From: an uncultured Actinomyces sp.
GTDB taxonomy: Bacteria > Actinomycetota > Actinomycetes > Actinomycetales > Actinomycetaceae
Reading direction: 5' to 3'
Length of the DNA: 6,397 nucleotides
Assembly: GCA_900554605.1 (NCBI GenBank)
Contig: USHU01000063.1
Coordinates: 1 to 6,397 of the forward strand
The translations under genes were made by a program, and so were the position numbers. The notes below the pieces were generated by a model, which was not told where the DNA came from, ran no database searches, and worked only from the letters and a program-made list of their open reading frames with translations. Positions 1 through 6,397 of this stretch are shown here, in pieces; within the stretch, counting starts at the first letter, position 1, and each line of letters begins with the position of its first letter.

Positions 1-1226
1 CACGCCAGGTGCTGGGCGAAGTCATCGACTCGCCTGATACTCGTCTCTTGCTCTTCCTCCCCGTCGCGCACGTGTTGGCACGTCTGGTGATGCACGTCGT
101 GCTCTCTGGTGCTGGCGTTTTGGGTTTCTCGCCGAATATCAAGAATTTGCTTCCTGATATCCAGGCGTTCAAGCCTTCAATCTTGCTTGTCGTTCCTCGC
201 GTTCTTGAGAAGGTCTACAACGCTGCTTCCTCAAAGGCCGGTGGCGGTCTTAAAGGACGAATGTTCGCGTGGAGTGCAAAGCAGGCGCGCAGCTACTCTG
301 TCGCTCAGCAGCGCACTTTCGGCCCTTCACTAACGAAGAAACTCCGCCACGGCCTCGCGGATGCACTCGTCCTCAAGAAGATACGCTCCGTTCTCGGACC
401 AAACTTGCGCTACATCGTTTCCGGTGGCGCGCCACTGGCAACCGATCTCGCGCAGTTCTACGCCGGCATGGGAATCACTCTTATCCAAGGCTACGGTCTA
501 TCAGAAACGACCGGTCCGATCGCAGTTCAGCATCTGGGAGCAAACCCGATTGGGACCGTCGGTCTTCCTCTTCCCGGTAATTTCATCAAAATTGCCAAGG
601 ATGGCGAGATCCTTGTCCGAGGCCAAGCAGTGATGCCCGGCTACTATCACCTTCCCGAAGAAACTCAGGCAGTCATGCCCGACGGACGGTGGTTCCACAC
701 AGGCGATATTGGTTCTATCTCGCGCAACGGTCAGCTCTCCATCACTGGTCGCAAGAAAGAGCTCATCGTCACGGCGGGTGGAAAGAACGTTTCTCCAGAG
801 GTCCTTGAAGATGCGCTCGCAACGCACCCCCTCATCGCGAACGTCATTGTCGTCGGCGATCAACGTCCCTTCATCGGCGCTCTGATTACCTTGGATGCCG
901 AAATGCTCCCCGATTGGCTTCGCAAACACGGGCTGCCCCGCTGCTCCCCTGCCGAGGCCGCACAACTTCCTGAAGTTCAGGCCTCGCTTGAGCGCGCAAT
1001 CGAGCGCGCAAATAAGGCTGTCTCTCGCGCGGAATCTATCCGCAAGTTCCGCATTATTGACGCCAGCTTCACCGTAGAAAACGGATACGTTACCCCTTCG
1101 ATGAAGCTTCGTCGCCGCAAAGTCATTTCGGACTACGCGCACGAGATCGATGAACTTTACGGTGGACCAGTTGAAGCCACTGAAAAGCCGCGCCGCGGGT
1201 TCTTTTTCCGACGACGCGAGCGCTGA
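1..1226 (+). CDS. Long-chain acyl-CoA synthetase (AMP-forming, FadD15-like), 5'-truncated by window edge
   Basis: This is the C-terminal two thirds of an adenylate-forming enzyme that activates a fatty acid to acyl-AMP and then acyl-CoA, using ATP and CoA, probably at the cytoplasmic face of the membrane. The frame is open to the left edge (first full codon at position 3). Aligned without gaps to the downstream paralog, the window begins near that protein's residue 217, so about 216 residues including the ATP-binding P-loop lie outside; the full protein would be about 620 residues. Counting the GTG at 9 as residue 1, motifs seen are GYGLSETTG (161-169), WFHTGD (228-233), GRKKELIVTAGGKNVSPE (247-264) and the C-terminal lysine motif TPSMKLRR (362-369), where K366 is the probable catalytic lysine. 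After the enzyme domain comes a short basic tail, KPRRGFFFRRRER, absent from the paralog. Substrate chain length cannot be read from sequence. The TGA stop is at 1224-1226. Confidence 0.93.
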   Translation, partial: RQVLGEVIDSPDTRLLLFLPVAHVLARLVMHVVLSGAGVLGFSPNIKNLLPDIQAFKPSILLVVPRVLEKVYNAASSKAGGGLKGRMFAWSAKQARSYSVAQQRTFGPSLTKKLRHGLADALVLKKIRSVLGPNLRYIVSGGAPLATDLAQFYAGMGITLIQGYGLSETTGPIAVQHLGANPIGTVGLPLPGNFIKIAKDGEILVRGQAVMPGYYHLPEETQAVMPDGRWFHTGDIGSISRNGQLSITGRKKELIVTAGGKNVSPEVLEDALATHPLIANVIVVGDQRPFIGALITLDAEMLPDWLRKHGLPRCSPAEAAQLPEVQASLERAIERANKAVSRAESIRKFRIIDASFTVENGYVTPSMKLRRRKVISDYAHEIDELYGGPVEATEKPRRGFFFRRRER

Positions 1227-1254
1227 CGTCTTCGGCCTCATCGCAACAATTACC

Positions 1255-1261
1255 GAAAGGG
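1255..1261 (+). promoter_or_regulatory. Ribosome binding site of the second acyl-CoA synthetase
   Basis: GAAAGGG lies 7 bases upstream of the ATG at 1269, a good purine-rich Shine-Dalgarno match at normal spacing, and it supports that start. It is in the 42 bp gap (1227-1268) after the stop of the first synthetase. I see no clear promoter or hairpin in that gap, which favours co-transcription of the two genes. Confidence 0.65.
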
Positions 1262-1268
1262 AAAACAG

Positions 1269-3182
1269 ATGACAGTACGCAGGCTTGCGGACGGTTCGTG
1301 GGAGTCTCCTGCTACGCGACAGGCAACTCCCGAAATGAATATTCCGAAGATGCTTCGCTTGCGTGCTGAAAACTACCCCTCACAGGTAGCGATCGAACGC
1401 CGCTCTCCGGTCGGGGCGTGGCGGCCGGTTACCATCGACCAATTCCTTGCTGATGCGGACTCGCTTGCTCGTGGATTGATCGCGCTTGGACTTGAACCGG
1501 GAGAGCATCTGGCAATCCTTGCACCCACATCCTACGAGTGGGCACTCGTTGATGTTGCCGCTCTATCGTGTGGAGCGATCACCGTACCGATCTACGAAAC
1601 AGACTCGGCCGTCCAGATTGCCCATATCCTCAAAGACGCCGATGTTCGCATTGTCATCACTGCGACATCTCAACAAGCCGAACTTGTCCAGTCTGTTCGC
1701 ACCGAACGTGTCCGACAGATCTTATCGATCGACAAGGGTGCTCAAAGGGTCTTGGCTCAGGCCGGAATTGCAGTACCGATCGAGAAAGTTCGAGAGCGCA
1801 CTGACGCAGTAACACTCGAGGACGAAGCGACAATCATCTACACCTCCGGAACCACCGGTGTTCCCAAGGGCGTCGTGCTCACTCACGGCAATTTCATTAG
1901 CCCAATGCTTCAGGCTTATGACTTTTTGCCTCTCCTCATCAACGACCCGCGTTCTCGTTCGCTTCTGTTCTTACCAGTTGCACACGTCCTCGCACGTTTC
2001 GTCATGTACTGTTTGCTGGCAGGACAAGGGGCCGTTGCTTTTTCCCCTGATACGCGCAATCTGGTTGATGACATCGCCACCTTCAAGCCGAGTATGCTCC
2101 TTGTCGTTCCGCGTGTTTTGGAGAAGGTTTTCAATGCTGCTTCGGCAAAAGCGGGCGGCGGCTTTAAGGGACGTATGTTCTCTTGGGCCGCTCAGCAAGC
2201 ACGAGCATTGTCTCAAGCCACCGCGTACACGAACACCCCCAAACCCGAATCCCTGGTTGCAGGTCCGCTCCCGGACACGACGCCGGTCCCTGACGCCTCG
2301 GAAATCCCCTCACCCGGCCCTTCGACATTGCTCAAGATTCGCGGGCGAGTCGCCGACGCTTTAGTCCTCTCGAAGGTCAAGGCGATTCTCGGCCCCAATC
2401 TGCACACGATTATTTCGGGCGGCGCTCCCCTAGCTCTCGATCTCGCGAATTTCTACCGTGGTTTGGGTATTACGCTCTTGCAGGGTTACGGACTTTCCGA
2501 AACGACTGGCCCGATCACCGTCGAGACCCCGGAGGATTTCCCGCCGGACAGTGTTGGTTTCGTATGGCCGGGTAACCAAGCAAAGTTGGCTTCCGATGGT
2601 GAGCTCCTTGTCCGCGGGATCTCCGTTTCGCGCGGGTACCATAATCTTCCCGAGGCCACAGCTGAGGCCTTCGTTGACGGCTGGTTCAAGACGGGAGATC
2701 TTGCTTCAATTGACGACCGAGGCCACGTACGGATTACCGGCCGAAAGAAGGAACTGATCGTCACTGCGGGTGGCAAGAATGTTTCTCCTGAAATTTTGGA
2801 AGATGCTCTTTCCACGCACCCCCTTATCGCAAACATCATCGTCGTCGGTGATAACCGCCCCTATATCGGCGCGCTCATCTCATTAGATACCGAGATGCTC
2901 CCCGAATGGCTACGCTCGCATGGACTACCCATCGTGGACGCAGCCCAAGCGGCCGAACTCCCTGCAGTTCGTGAGTCTTTGGAGCGCGCCATTGCCAGAG
3001 CAAATAAGAAAGTCTCACGCGCGGAGTCAATTCGACGCTATCGGATTGTTAATGCCGCATTCACGGTGGAGAACGGCTACATGACCCCATCATTGAAGCT
3101 CAAACGACGTCGCGTGCTGGCGGACTTCGCCGATGAGGTAGAGGCTCTCTACGAATCCGGGACTACTCCCGAAGCTCAATGA
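1269..3182 (+). CDS. Long-chain acyl-CoA synthetase (AMP-forming, FadD15-like), complete
   Basis: A complete 637-residue AMP-forming fatty acyl-CoA ligase, slightly longer than the roughly 600 residues usual for FadD15-type proteins. It would convert free fatty acids to acyl-CoA for lipid synthesis, recycling or breakdown. Motifs in order: P-loop YTSGTTGVPKG (191-201), FLPVAHVLAR (234-243), SGGAPL (383-388), GYGLSETTG (406-414), WFKTGD (472-477), GRKKELIVTAGGKNVSPE (491-508) and TPSLKLKR (606-613), where K610 is the probable catalytic lysine. There is no signal peptide or membrane helix. The ATG start is supported by the ribosome binding site just upstream. Compared with the preceding paralog it carries about 27 extra residues, rich in Pro, Thr and Ser, within 313-357, between the QAR and VADALVL blocks. 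It is clearly a duplicate of the upstream gene: over one 64-residue stretch (491-554) 55 residues are identical. The TGA stop abuts a terminator-like hairpin. Exact substrate is not predictable. Confidence 0.95.
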   Translation: MTVRRLADGSWESPATRQATPEMNIPKMLRLRAENYPSQVAIERRSPVGAWRPVTIDQFLADADSLARGLIALGLEPGEHLAILAPTSYEWALVDVAALSCGAITVPIYETDSAVQIAHILKDADVRIVITATSQQAELVQSVRTERVRQILSIDKGAQRVLAQAGIAVPIEKVRERTDAVTLEDEATIIYTSGTTGVPKGVVLTHGNFISPMLQAYDFLPLLINDPRSRSLLFLPVAHVLARFVMYCLLAGQGAVAFSPDTRNLVDDIATFKPSMLLVVPRVLEKVFNAASAKAGGGFKGRMFSWAAQQARALSQATAYTNTPKPESLVAGPLPDTTPVPDASEIPSPGPSTLLKIRGRVADALVLSKVKAILGPNLHTIISGGAPLALDLANFYRGLGITLLQGYGLSETTGPITVETPEDFPPDSVGFVWPGNQAKLASDGELLVRGISVSRGYHNLPEATAEAFVDGWFKTGDLASIDDRGHVRITGRKKELIVTAGGKNVSPEILEDALSTHPLIANIIVVGDNRPYIGALISLDTEMLPEWLRSHGLPIVDAAQAAELPAVRESLERAIARANKKVSRAESIRRYRIVNAAFTVENGYMTPSLKLKRRRVLADFADEVEALYESGTTPEAQ

Positions 3183-3229
3183 AGTTGTGCGGGGCGACTA
3201 GAAAGGATCTAGCCGCCCCCGCACAACTT
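3182..3229. terminator. Probable bidirectional terminator between convergent genes
   Basis: A 48-base near-perfect inverted repeat. The outer arms AAGTTGTGCGGGG (3182-3194) and CCCCGCACAACTT (3217-3229) pair over 13 bp. Inward there is a one-base bulge, a CG pair step, one A-C mismatch and an inner CTAGA/TCTAG stem closing a 5-base AAGGA loop. It lies between the stop codons of the second synthetase (plus) and uvrA (minus), and its first base is the last base of the synthetase stop. Neither side carries a real U-tract, so it is not a canonical Rho-independent terminator; U-poor hairpins are common in Actinobacteria. A role in 3'-end protection is the alternative. Confidence 0.72.
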
Positions 3230-3250
3230 GTTCACACAACAGAGAAGTGC

Positions 3251-6091
3251 TTACTTTCCGTTGAGAATTTCTGCCAAGAATTGGCCGGTAAAGGATTCCT
3301 CGACCTGCGCAACTTCCTCAGGAGTACCTTCGGCAACAACAGTGCCACCTCCGCTGCCTCCTTCGGGTCCCATGTCGATGACCCAGTCAGCACTCTTAAT
3401 AACGTCCAAGTTATGCTCAATAACGATGACCGTATTGCCCTTATCGACGAGGCTTTGCAAGACGAGCAGCAACTTGCGGATATCTTCCGTATGCAAACCC
3501 GTTGTCGGTTCATCGAGGACGTAGACAGTACGACCAGTTGAGCGTCGTTGGAGTTCTGAGGCAAGTTTCACGCGTTGTGCTTCACCGCCCGACAATGTGG
3601 TCGCCGCCTGACCGAGGCGCACATAGCCTAATCCAACTTCCACCAAAGTGTTCAGGTGACGCGCAATGCGTGAGATCGGTGCAAAGAATTCCGCGGCCTC
3701 GGCAATGGGCATATTGAGAACGTCAGCGACGCTCTTTCCCTTGTACAAAATCTCAAGTGTTTCGCGATTGTAGCGAGCGCCATGGCAGACTTCGCAGGGA
3801 ACGTAGACGTCCGGAAGGAAGTTCATCTCGATCTTGAGAGTGCCGTCTCCCTTGCAGGATTCACACCGGCCTCCCTTGACGTTGAAAGAGAAGCGCCCCG
3901 GACCGTAGCCGCGCAGCTTTGCTTCAGGGACCTCAGCAAAGAGTTTGCGGATCTGATCCCACACACCTGTATAGGTAGCGGGGTTCGAGCGAGGCGTACG
4001 GCCGATCGGCGACTGATCAACATGCACGACTTTATCGAGCTCATCGGTTCCAGTAACCGAGCGATGCCGTCCTGGAACTAGGCGTGCACCGTTGAGGCGC
4101 GTCGCCAGTGAACGGTAGAGAATCTGGTTGACCAGAGTCGACTTTCCCGAACCTGATACACCTGTTACGGCGATAAATGTTGAGAGCGGGAAGGAAACCG
4201 TCACGTTTTGCAAATTGTTCTCGTAAGCGCCCTTTACCGTAATTTGTCGCTGCGGATCGCGCGGACGCCGAGTGGCGGGAATGGCGATTGAACGCTTGCC
4301 ACTTAAATATTGACCGGTCAGAGAGCGCTTATTTCGGCGAAGTTCGTCAAGCGTTCCGCTGTGGACAATCCAGCCGCCGTTCTCACCCGCGCCAGGACCA
4401 ACGTCAACAATCCAGTCAGCTGCTTCAATCGTCTCTTCGTCGTGCTCGACAACAATCAGAGTATTTCCAAGATCACGAAGTCTTTCCAAGGTCGCAATAA
4501 GCTTGCGGTTATCGCGTTGGTGAAGACCAATTGAGGGTTCGTCGAGAACATAGAGCACACCGACAAGACCTGAACCGATCTGTGTTGCCAGGCGGATACG
4601 CTGCGCTTCCCCACCGGAGAGGGTGGCGGCGCCTCGCGAAAGGGTCAAATACGACAAACCAACGTCCACGAGGAAGTTCAAGCGCGCACGAATTTCAGTC
4701 AAGATCGGTGCGGCAATGACCGAGGAGCGTTCCTCGAACTCAACATGATCCAGATGGTTCTTCGCCTGACTAATCGACAGATCCGAAAGCTGAGCAATTG
4801 ATAGATCGCCAACAGTGATTGCAAGAACTTCCGGACGAAGCCGAGCTCCATGACACGCGCTACAGGGTACCTCGCGCATGTAGGAGTCCATCCGGTCAAC
4901 CACGAGCTGTGATTCGGTTTCTTCTTTTTTGCGCTGAATGTAAGTCAGCGCACCTTCAAACCCAGTCGTGTAGGAACGTTCACGTCCCCAGCGGTTTCGG
5001 AATTTAACCTTCACTTCATAATTGCGACCGTTGAGGATGGCATCACGAACTTGAGCGGGGAGATCTCTCCACGGAGTGTCCATGGAAAATCCGAGTTCTT
5101 GAGAGAGCGCCGACAACAGGTGCTTGTGGTACTTAAAATTAGAATTCCAGACTATGACAGCGCCCTGTGCGAGGGAAAGCTCCTCATCTGGAACGACAAG
5201 TTCAGGATCGACTTCGAGCTTCGACCCAAGCCCTGAGCACTCCGGACACGCGCCATAGGGAGCGTTGAATGAGAAGGTTCGTGGTTCAATCTCGTCCAAA
5301 GCGAGTGGGTGGTCATTGGGGCACGAACGTTTCTCTGAATACTTGCGGCGACGCTCCGGATCATCTTCATCGAGATCAATGCAGTCAATCACGACAAGAC
5401 CGTCGGATAAGCGCAGCGATGTTTCGACAGAATCGGTCAAACGCTGACGCATACCTTCGCGGACGACAAGGCGATCAACGACGACTTCAATCGTGTGCTT
5501 CAGTTTCTTCTCGAGAGGAGGAACCTCTTCCAACCGCATCAATTGTCCGTCGATAATCGCACGTACGTATCCGGAAGCTTTGAGCTCTTCAAGAAGATCT
5601 TGATATTCGCCCTTGCGTCCACGAACTACGGGAGCCAGTACCTGGAAGCGGGTTCCCTCCGGCATCGAGCGCACGCGGTCGACAATTTGCTGTGGAGTTT
5701 GGGCTTGAATACGTGCACCACATGTTGGGCAATGGGCGATACCAGCGCGCGCATACAACAGACGCAGGTAATCGTGGATCTCGGTAATTGTGCCCACCGT
5801 TGAGCGAGGATTACGCGACGTCGACTTTTGGTCGATCGAAACCGCTGGGGACAGTCCTTCGATAAAATCAACGTCGGGCTTATCCATCTGACCGAGGAAT
5901 TGCCGCGCGTATGAGGACAGAGACTCGACGTAGCGTCGTTGTCCTTCAGCGAAAATCGTATCGAAAGCGAGAGAGGACTTGCCCGAGCCTGACAATCCTG
6001 TAAAGACAATCATCGAATCGCGAGGGAGGTCAAGATCGACACCCTTGAGATTATGCTCGCGCGCACCGCGGACAATTAACTGATCATGCAC
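3251..6091 (-). CDS. uvrA: UvrABC system protein A (excinuclease ABC subunit A)
   Basis: A complete 946-residue UvrA (the E. coli protein has 940). UvrA is the cytoplasmic damage-recognition ATPase of nucleotide excision repair: as a dimer it scans DNA, loads UvrB at lesions and leaves, after which UvrC cuts. Both ABC ATPase modules look intact: Walker A GLSGSGKS (32-39) and GVSGSGKS (644-651); signature LSGGEAQR (491-498 and 833-840); Walker B ending in LDEP (516-519 and 859-862); H-loop histidines H550 and H893. Cysteine pairs consistent with zinc sites are C257 with H261 and C282/C285, C410/C413, and C743/C746 with C766/C769. The start is GTG at 6091: an in-frame TAA lies five codons upstream, and the next residues ([14 protein letters not shown]) match the family N-terminus. 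There is no Shine-Dalgarno sequence before this GTG; see the promoter entry. A LexA box upstream predicts SOS induction. uvrB and uvrC are not in the window. Confidence 0.98.
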   Translation of the reverse strand: MHDQLIVRGAREHNLKGVDLDLPRDSMIVFTGLSGSGKSSLAFDTIFAEGQRRYVESLSSYARQFLGQMDKPDVDFIEGLSPAVSIDQKSTSRNPRSTVGTITEIHDYLRLLYARAGIAHCPTCGARIQAQTPQQIVDRVRSMPEGTRFQVLAPVVRGRKGEYQDLLEELKASGYVRAIIDGQLMRLEEVPPLEKKLKHTIEVVVDRLVVREGMRQRLTDSVETSLRLSDGLVVIDCIDLDEDDPERRRKYSEKRSCPNDHPLALDEIEPRTFSFNAPYGACPECSGLGSKLEVDPELVVPDEELSLAQGAVIVWNSNFKYHKHLLSALSQELGFSMDTPWRDLPAQVRDAILNGRNYEVKVKFRNRWGRERSYTTGFEGALTYIQRKKEETESQLVVDRMDSYMREVPCSACHGARLRPEVLAITVGDLSIAQLSDLSISQAKNHLDHVEFEERSSVIAAPILTEIRARLNFLVDVGLSYLTLSRGAATLSGGEAQRIRLATQIGSGLVGVLYVLDEPSIGLHQRDNRKLIATLERLRDLGNTLIVVEHDEETIEAADWIVDVGPGAGENGGWIVHSGTLDELRRNKRSLTGQYLSGKRSIAIPATRRPRDPQRQITVKGAYENNLQNVTVSFPLSTFIAVTGVSGSGKSTLVNQILYRSLATRLNGARLVPGRHRSVTGTDELDKVVHVDQSPIGRTPRSNPATYTGVWDQIRKLFAEVPEAKLRGYGPGRFSFNVKGGRCESCKGDGTLKIEMNFLPDVYVPCEVCHGARYNRETLEILYKGKSVADVLNMPIAEAAEFFAPISRIARHLNTLVEVGLGYVRLGQAATTLSGGEAQRVKLASELQRRSTGRTVYVLDEPTTGLHTEDIRKLLLVLQSLVDKGNTVIVIEHNLDVIKSADWVIDMGPEGGSGGGTVVAEGTPEEVAQVEESFTGQFLAEILNGK

Positions 6092-6097
6092 CCAATC

Positions 6098-6103
6098 AGT
6101 TTA
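6098..6103 (-). promoter_or_regulatory. Putative -10 element of uvrA giving a leaderless transcript
   Basis: On the minus strand TAAACT (a TAnnnT -10 hexamer) ends 6 bases before the uvrA GTG. That spacing would put the transcription start on the G of the start codon. With no Shine-Dalgarno sequence upstream, a leaderless mRNA is the simplest reading, and such mRNAs are common in Actinobacteria. No good -35 hexamer is seen at 17-18 bp (GAGAAA at 6121-6126 is weak). The -35 region abuts and partly overlaps the LexA box, as expected for LexA repression. Confidence 0.55.
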
Positions 6104-6116
6104 CGTGTTGACACGT
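6103..6116. repeat. Perfect inverted repeat in the uvrA promoter
   Basis: ACGTGT-TG-ACACGT has two perfect 6-base arms with a 2-base centre. It lies between the LexA box and the proposed -10, that is, inside the promoter spacer. It does not match the GAAC-N4-GTTC LexA consensus, so if it is functional another DNA-binding protein would be expected. A short palindrome can also arise by chance. Confidence 0.45.
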
Positions 6117-6124
6117 TCTTTTTC

Positions 6125-6140
6125 TCGAACATGTGTTCTT
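6125..6140. promoter_or_regulatory. LexA-binding SOS box upstream of uvrA
   Basis: TCGAACATGTGTTCTT contains a perfect GAAC-ATGT-GTTC core (6127-6138), preceded by C as in CGAAC-N4-GTTCG; only the final G of that 14-base consensus is changed (to T). It lies about 35 bp upstream of the uvrA GTG and next to the expected -35 position, where bound LexA would block RNA polymerase. uvrA is a classic SOS gene in E. coli and B. subtilis, which makes the assignment functionally coherent. The box overlaps the TAA stop (6139-6141) of the upstream gene. A GAAC half-site recurs exactly 20 bp closer to uvrA (minus strand, 6118-6115), but its partner half is degenerate. Confidence 0.8.
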
Positions 6141-6397
6141 AATCGCGTGCGCGACCTTCTTCTTCAGCTTCACGAAGCCGACCCAAATAGAGGACACGTG
6201 AGAACGCCTCAATCACAGCACCGGCACACAGGCCAGCACACACGATCACAAGCCACAAGGAAGCTGAAGGCCAATCGAAAGCAAAGAAGCGACGGGCAAC
6301 GGGAATGAAGACACCGAGTACTCCCCCGGCGGCCATCGTACAAATGAGCGCAATGCGCCAAGGTACAAGAGGACGCGCAGTGATTGACAGCAACCAC
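6139..6397 (-). CDS. C-terminal end of a membrane protein, probably a cation-transporting P-type ATPase; 5' end outside window
   Basis: An open frame of 85 codons runs from the right edge to a TAA at 6139-6141. It shows two hydrophobic segments, around IALICTMAAGGVLGVFIPVA and WLVIVCAGLCAGAVIEAF, separated by a short ARRFFAFDWPSAS loop and followed by a charged tail ending in REAEEEGRARD. The pattern RPL-x2-WR, helix, P-x3-RFFA, helix, IE-x3-R resembles the last two transmembrane helices of actinobacterial P-type ATPases of the CtpE/HAD-IC type, which would pump a metal or calcium-like cation across the membrane using ATP. This is recognition by eye of a short, divergent region; none of the diagnostic catalytic motifs (DKTGT, TGD) lie in the window. 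The alternative is a small unrelated integral membrane protein. A TTG at 6393 could serve as a start, but nothing supports it and the frame is open beyond. Confidence 0.6.
   Translation of the reverse strand, partial: WLLSITARPLVPWRIALICTMAAGGVLGVFIPVARRFFAFDWPSASLWLVIVCAGLCAGAVIEAFSRVLYLGRLREAEEEGRARD

Noticed and set aside
9..11. GTG at position 9 as the real start of the first synthetase
   Set aside because: The frame continues upstream to the window edge, there is no ribosome binding site, and the paralog shows about 216 further N-terminal residues, including the P-loop, that the protein needs.
501..1241. 246-codon open frame on the minus strand, antisense to the first synthetase
   Set aside because: It lies wholly opposite a strongly conserved enzyme-coding frame, its translation shows no recognisable domain, and the motif-bearing plus frame explains the region. 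It is a codon-bias shadow.
1858..2364. 168-codon plus-strand frame inside the second synthetase
   Set aside because: It is out of frame with the conserved P-loop-to-A5 region of the synthetase, and its Ser/Arg/Cys-rich low-complexity composition is typical of shadow frames.
3251..6091. The uvrA gene as a drug-resistance UvrA paralog (DrrC/UvrA2 type)
   Set aside because: Full length, retention of the UvrB-interaction region and all zinc-site cysteine pairs, and an SOS box all point to the housekeeping UvrA.
6108..6113. Perfect TTGACA on the plus strand, a possible -35 element pointing away from uvrA
   Set aside because: No TAnnnT hexamer lies 16-18 bp downstream, and the only gene in that direction is on the opposite strand. 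The hexamer is explained as part of the inverted repeat.
6105..6308. 67-codon plus-strand frame over the right end
   Set aside because: It overlaps the uvrA promoter and runs antisense to the membrane-protein frame. Its polar, Arg/Gln/His-rich translation resembles no family, and there is no ribosome binding site.
1..6397. A mobile element, CRISPR array, phage remnant or novel defence system
   Set aside because: No direct-repeat arrays, transposase or integrase frames, tRNA or attachment-site structures were seen, and every long frame is accounted for by housekeeping or metabolic genes.

Overview
The window looks like chromosomal DNA from an actinobacterium of moderate GC (mid-50s percent by eye). 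UvrA reads like actinobacterial UvrA (N-terminus close to the mycobacterial form), the acyl-CoA synthetases are of the FadD15 type, and uvrA has a LexA box of the GAAC-N4-GTTC type used by Actinobacteria and Firmicutes. The GC is low for the phylum, which would suit an Actinomycetaceae-like genus such as Arcanobacterium or Trueperella. That placement is a guess from memory, not a search result.

Layout. (1) Positions 1-3182, plus strand: two tandem, clearly paralogous long-chain acyl-CoA synthetases (AMP-forming). The first lacks its N-terminal third because the window starts inside it; the second is complete. They are 42 bp apart, with a ribosome binding site before the second, and are probably co-transcribed. 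(2) Positions 3182-3229: a large hairpin starting on the last base of the second synthetase's stop codon, lying between convergent genes and probably terminating both. (3) Positions 3251-6091, minus strand: a complete uvrA, the damage-recognition ATPase of nucleotide excision repair, with all expected ATPase and zinc motifs. (4) Positions 6092-6140: a compact uvrA control region with a LexA/SOS box, a perfect inverted repeat and a -10 element placed so that the transcript would begin on the GTG start codon (leaderless). (5) Positions 6139-6397, minus strand: the C-terminal end of a membrane protein, most likely a cation-transporting P-type ATPase, running out of the window.

The two halves are functionally unrelated: fatty-acid activation on one strand and SOS-inducible DNA repair on the other, meeting tail to tail. 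No mobile element, CRISPR array, RNA gene or recognisable new multi-gene system was seen. The points most worth a second look are the dense uvrA regulatory region and the divergence between the tandem synthetases (a proline-rich insert in one, an arginine-rich tail in the other). No stretch over 300 bases lacks a gene.
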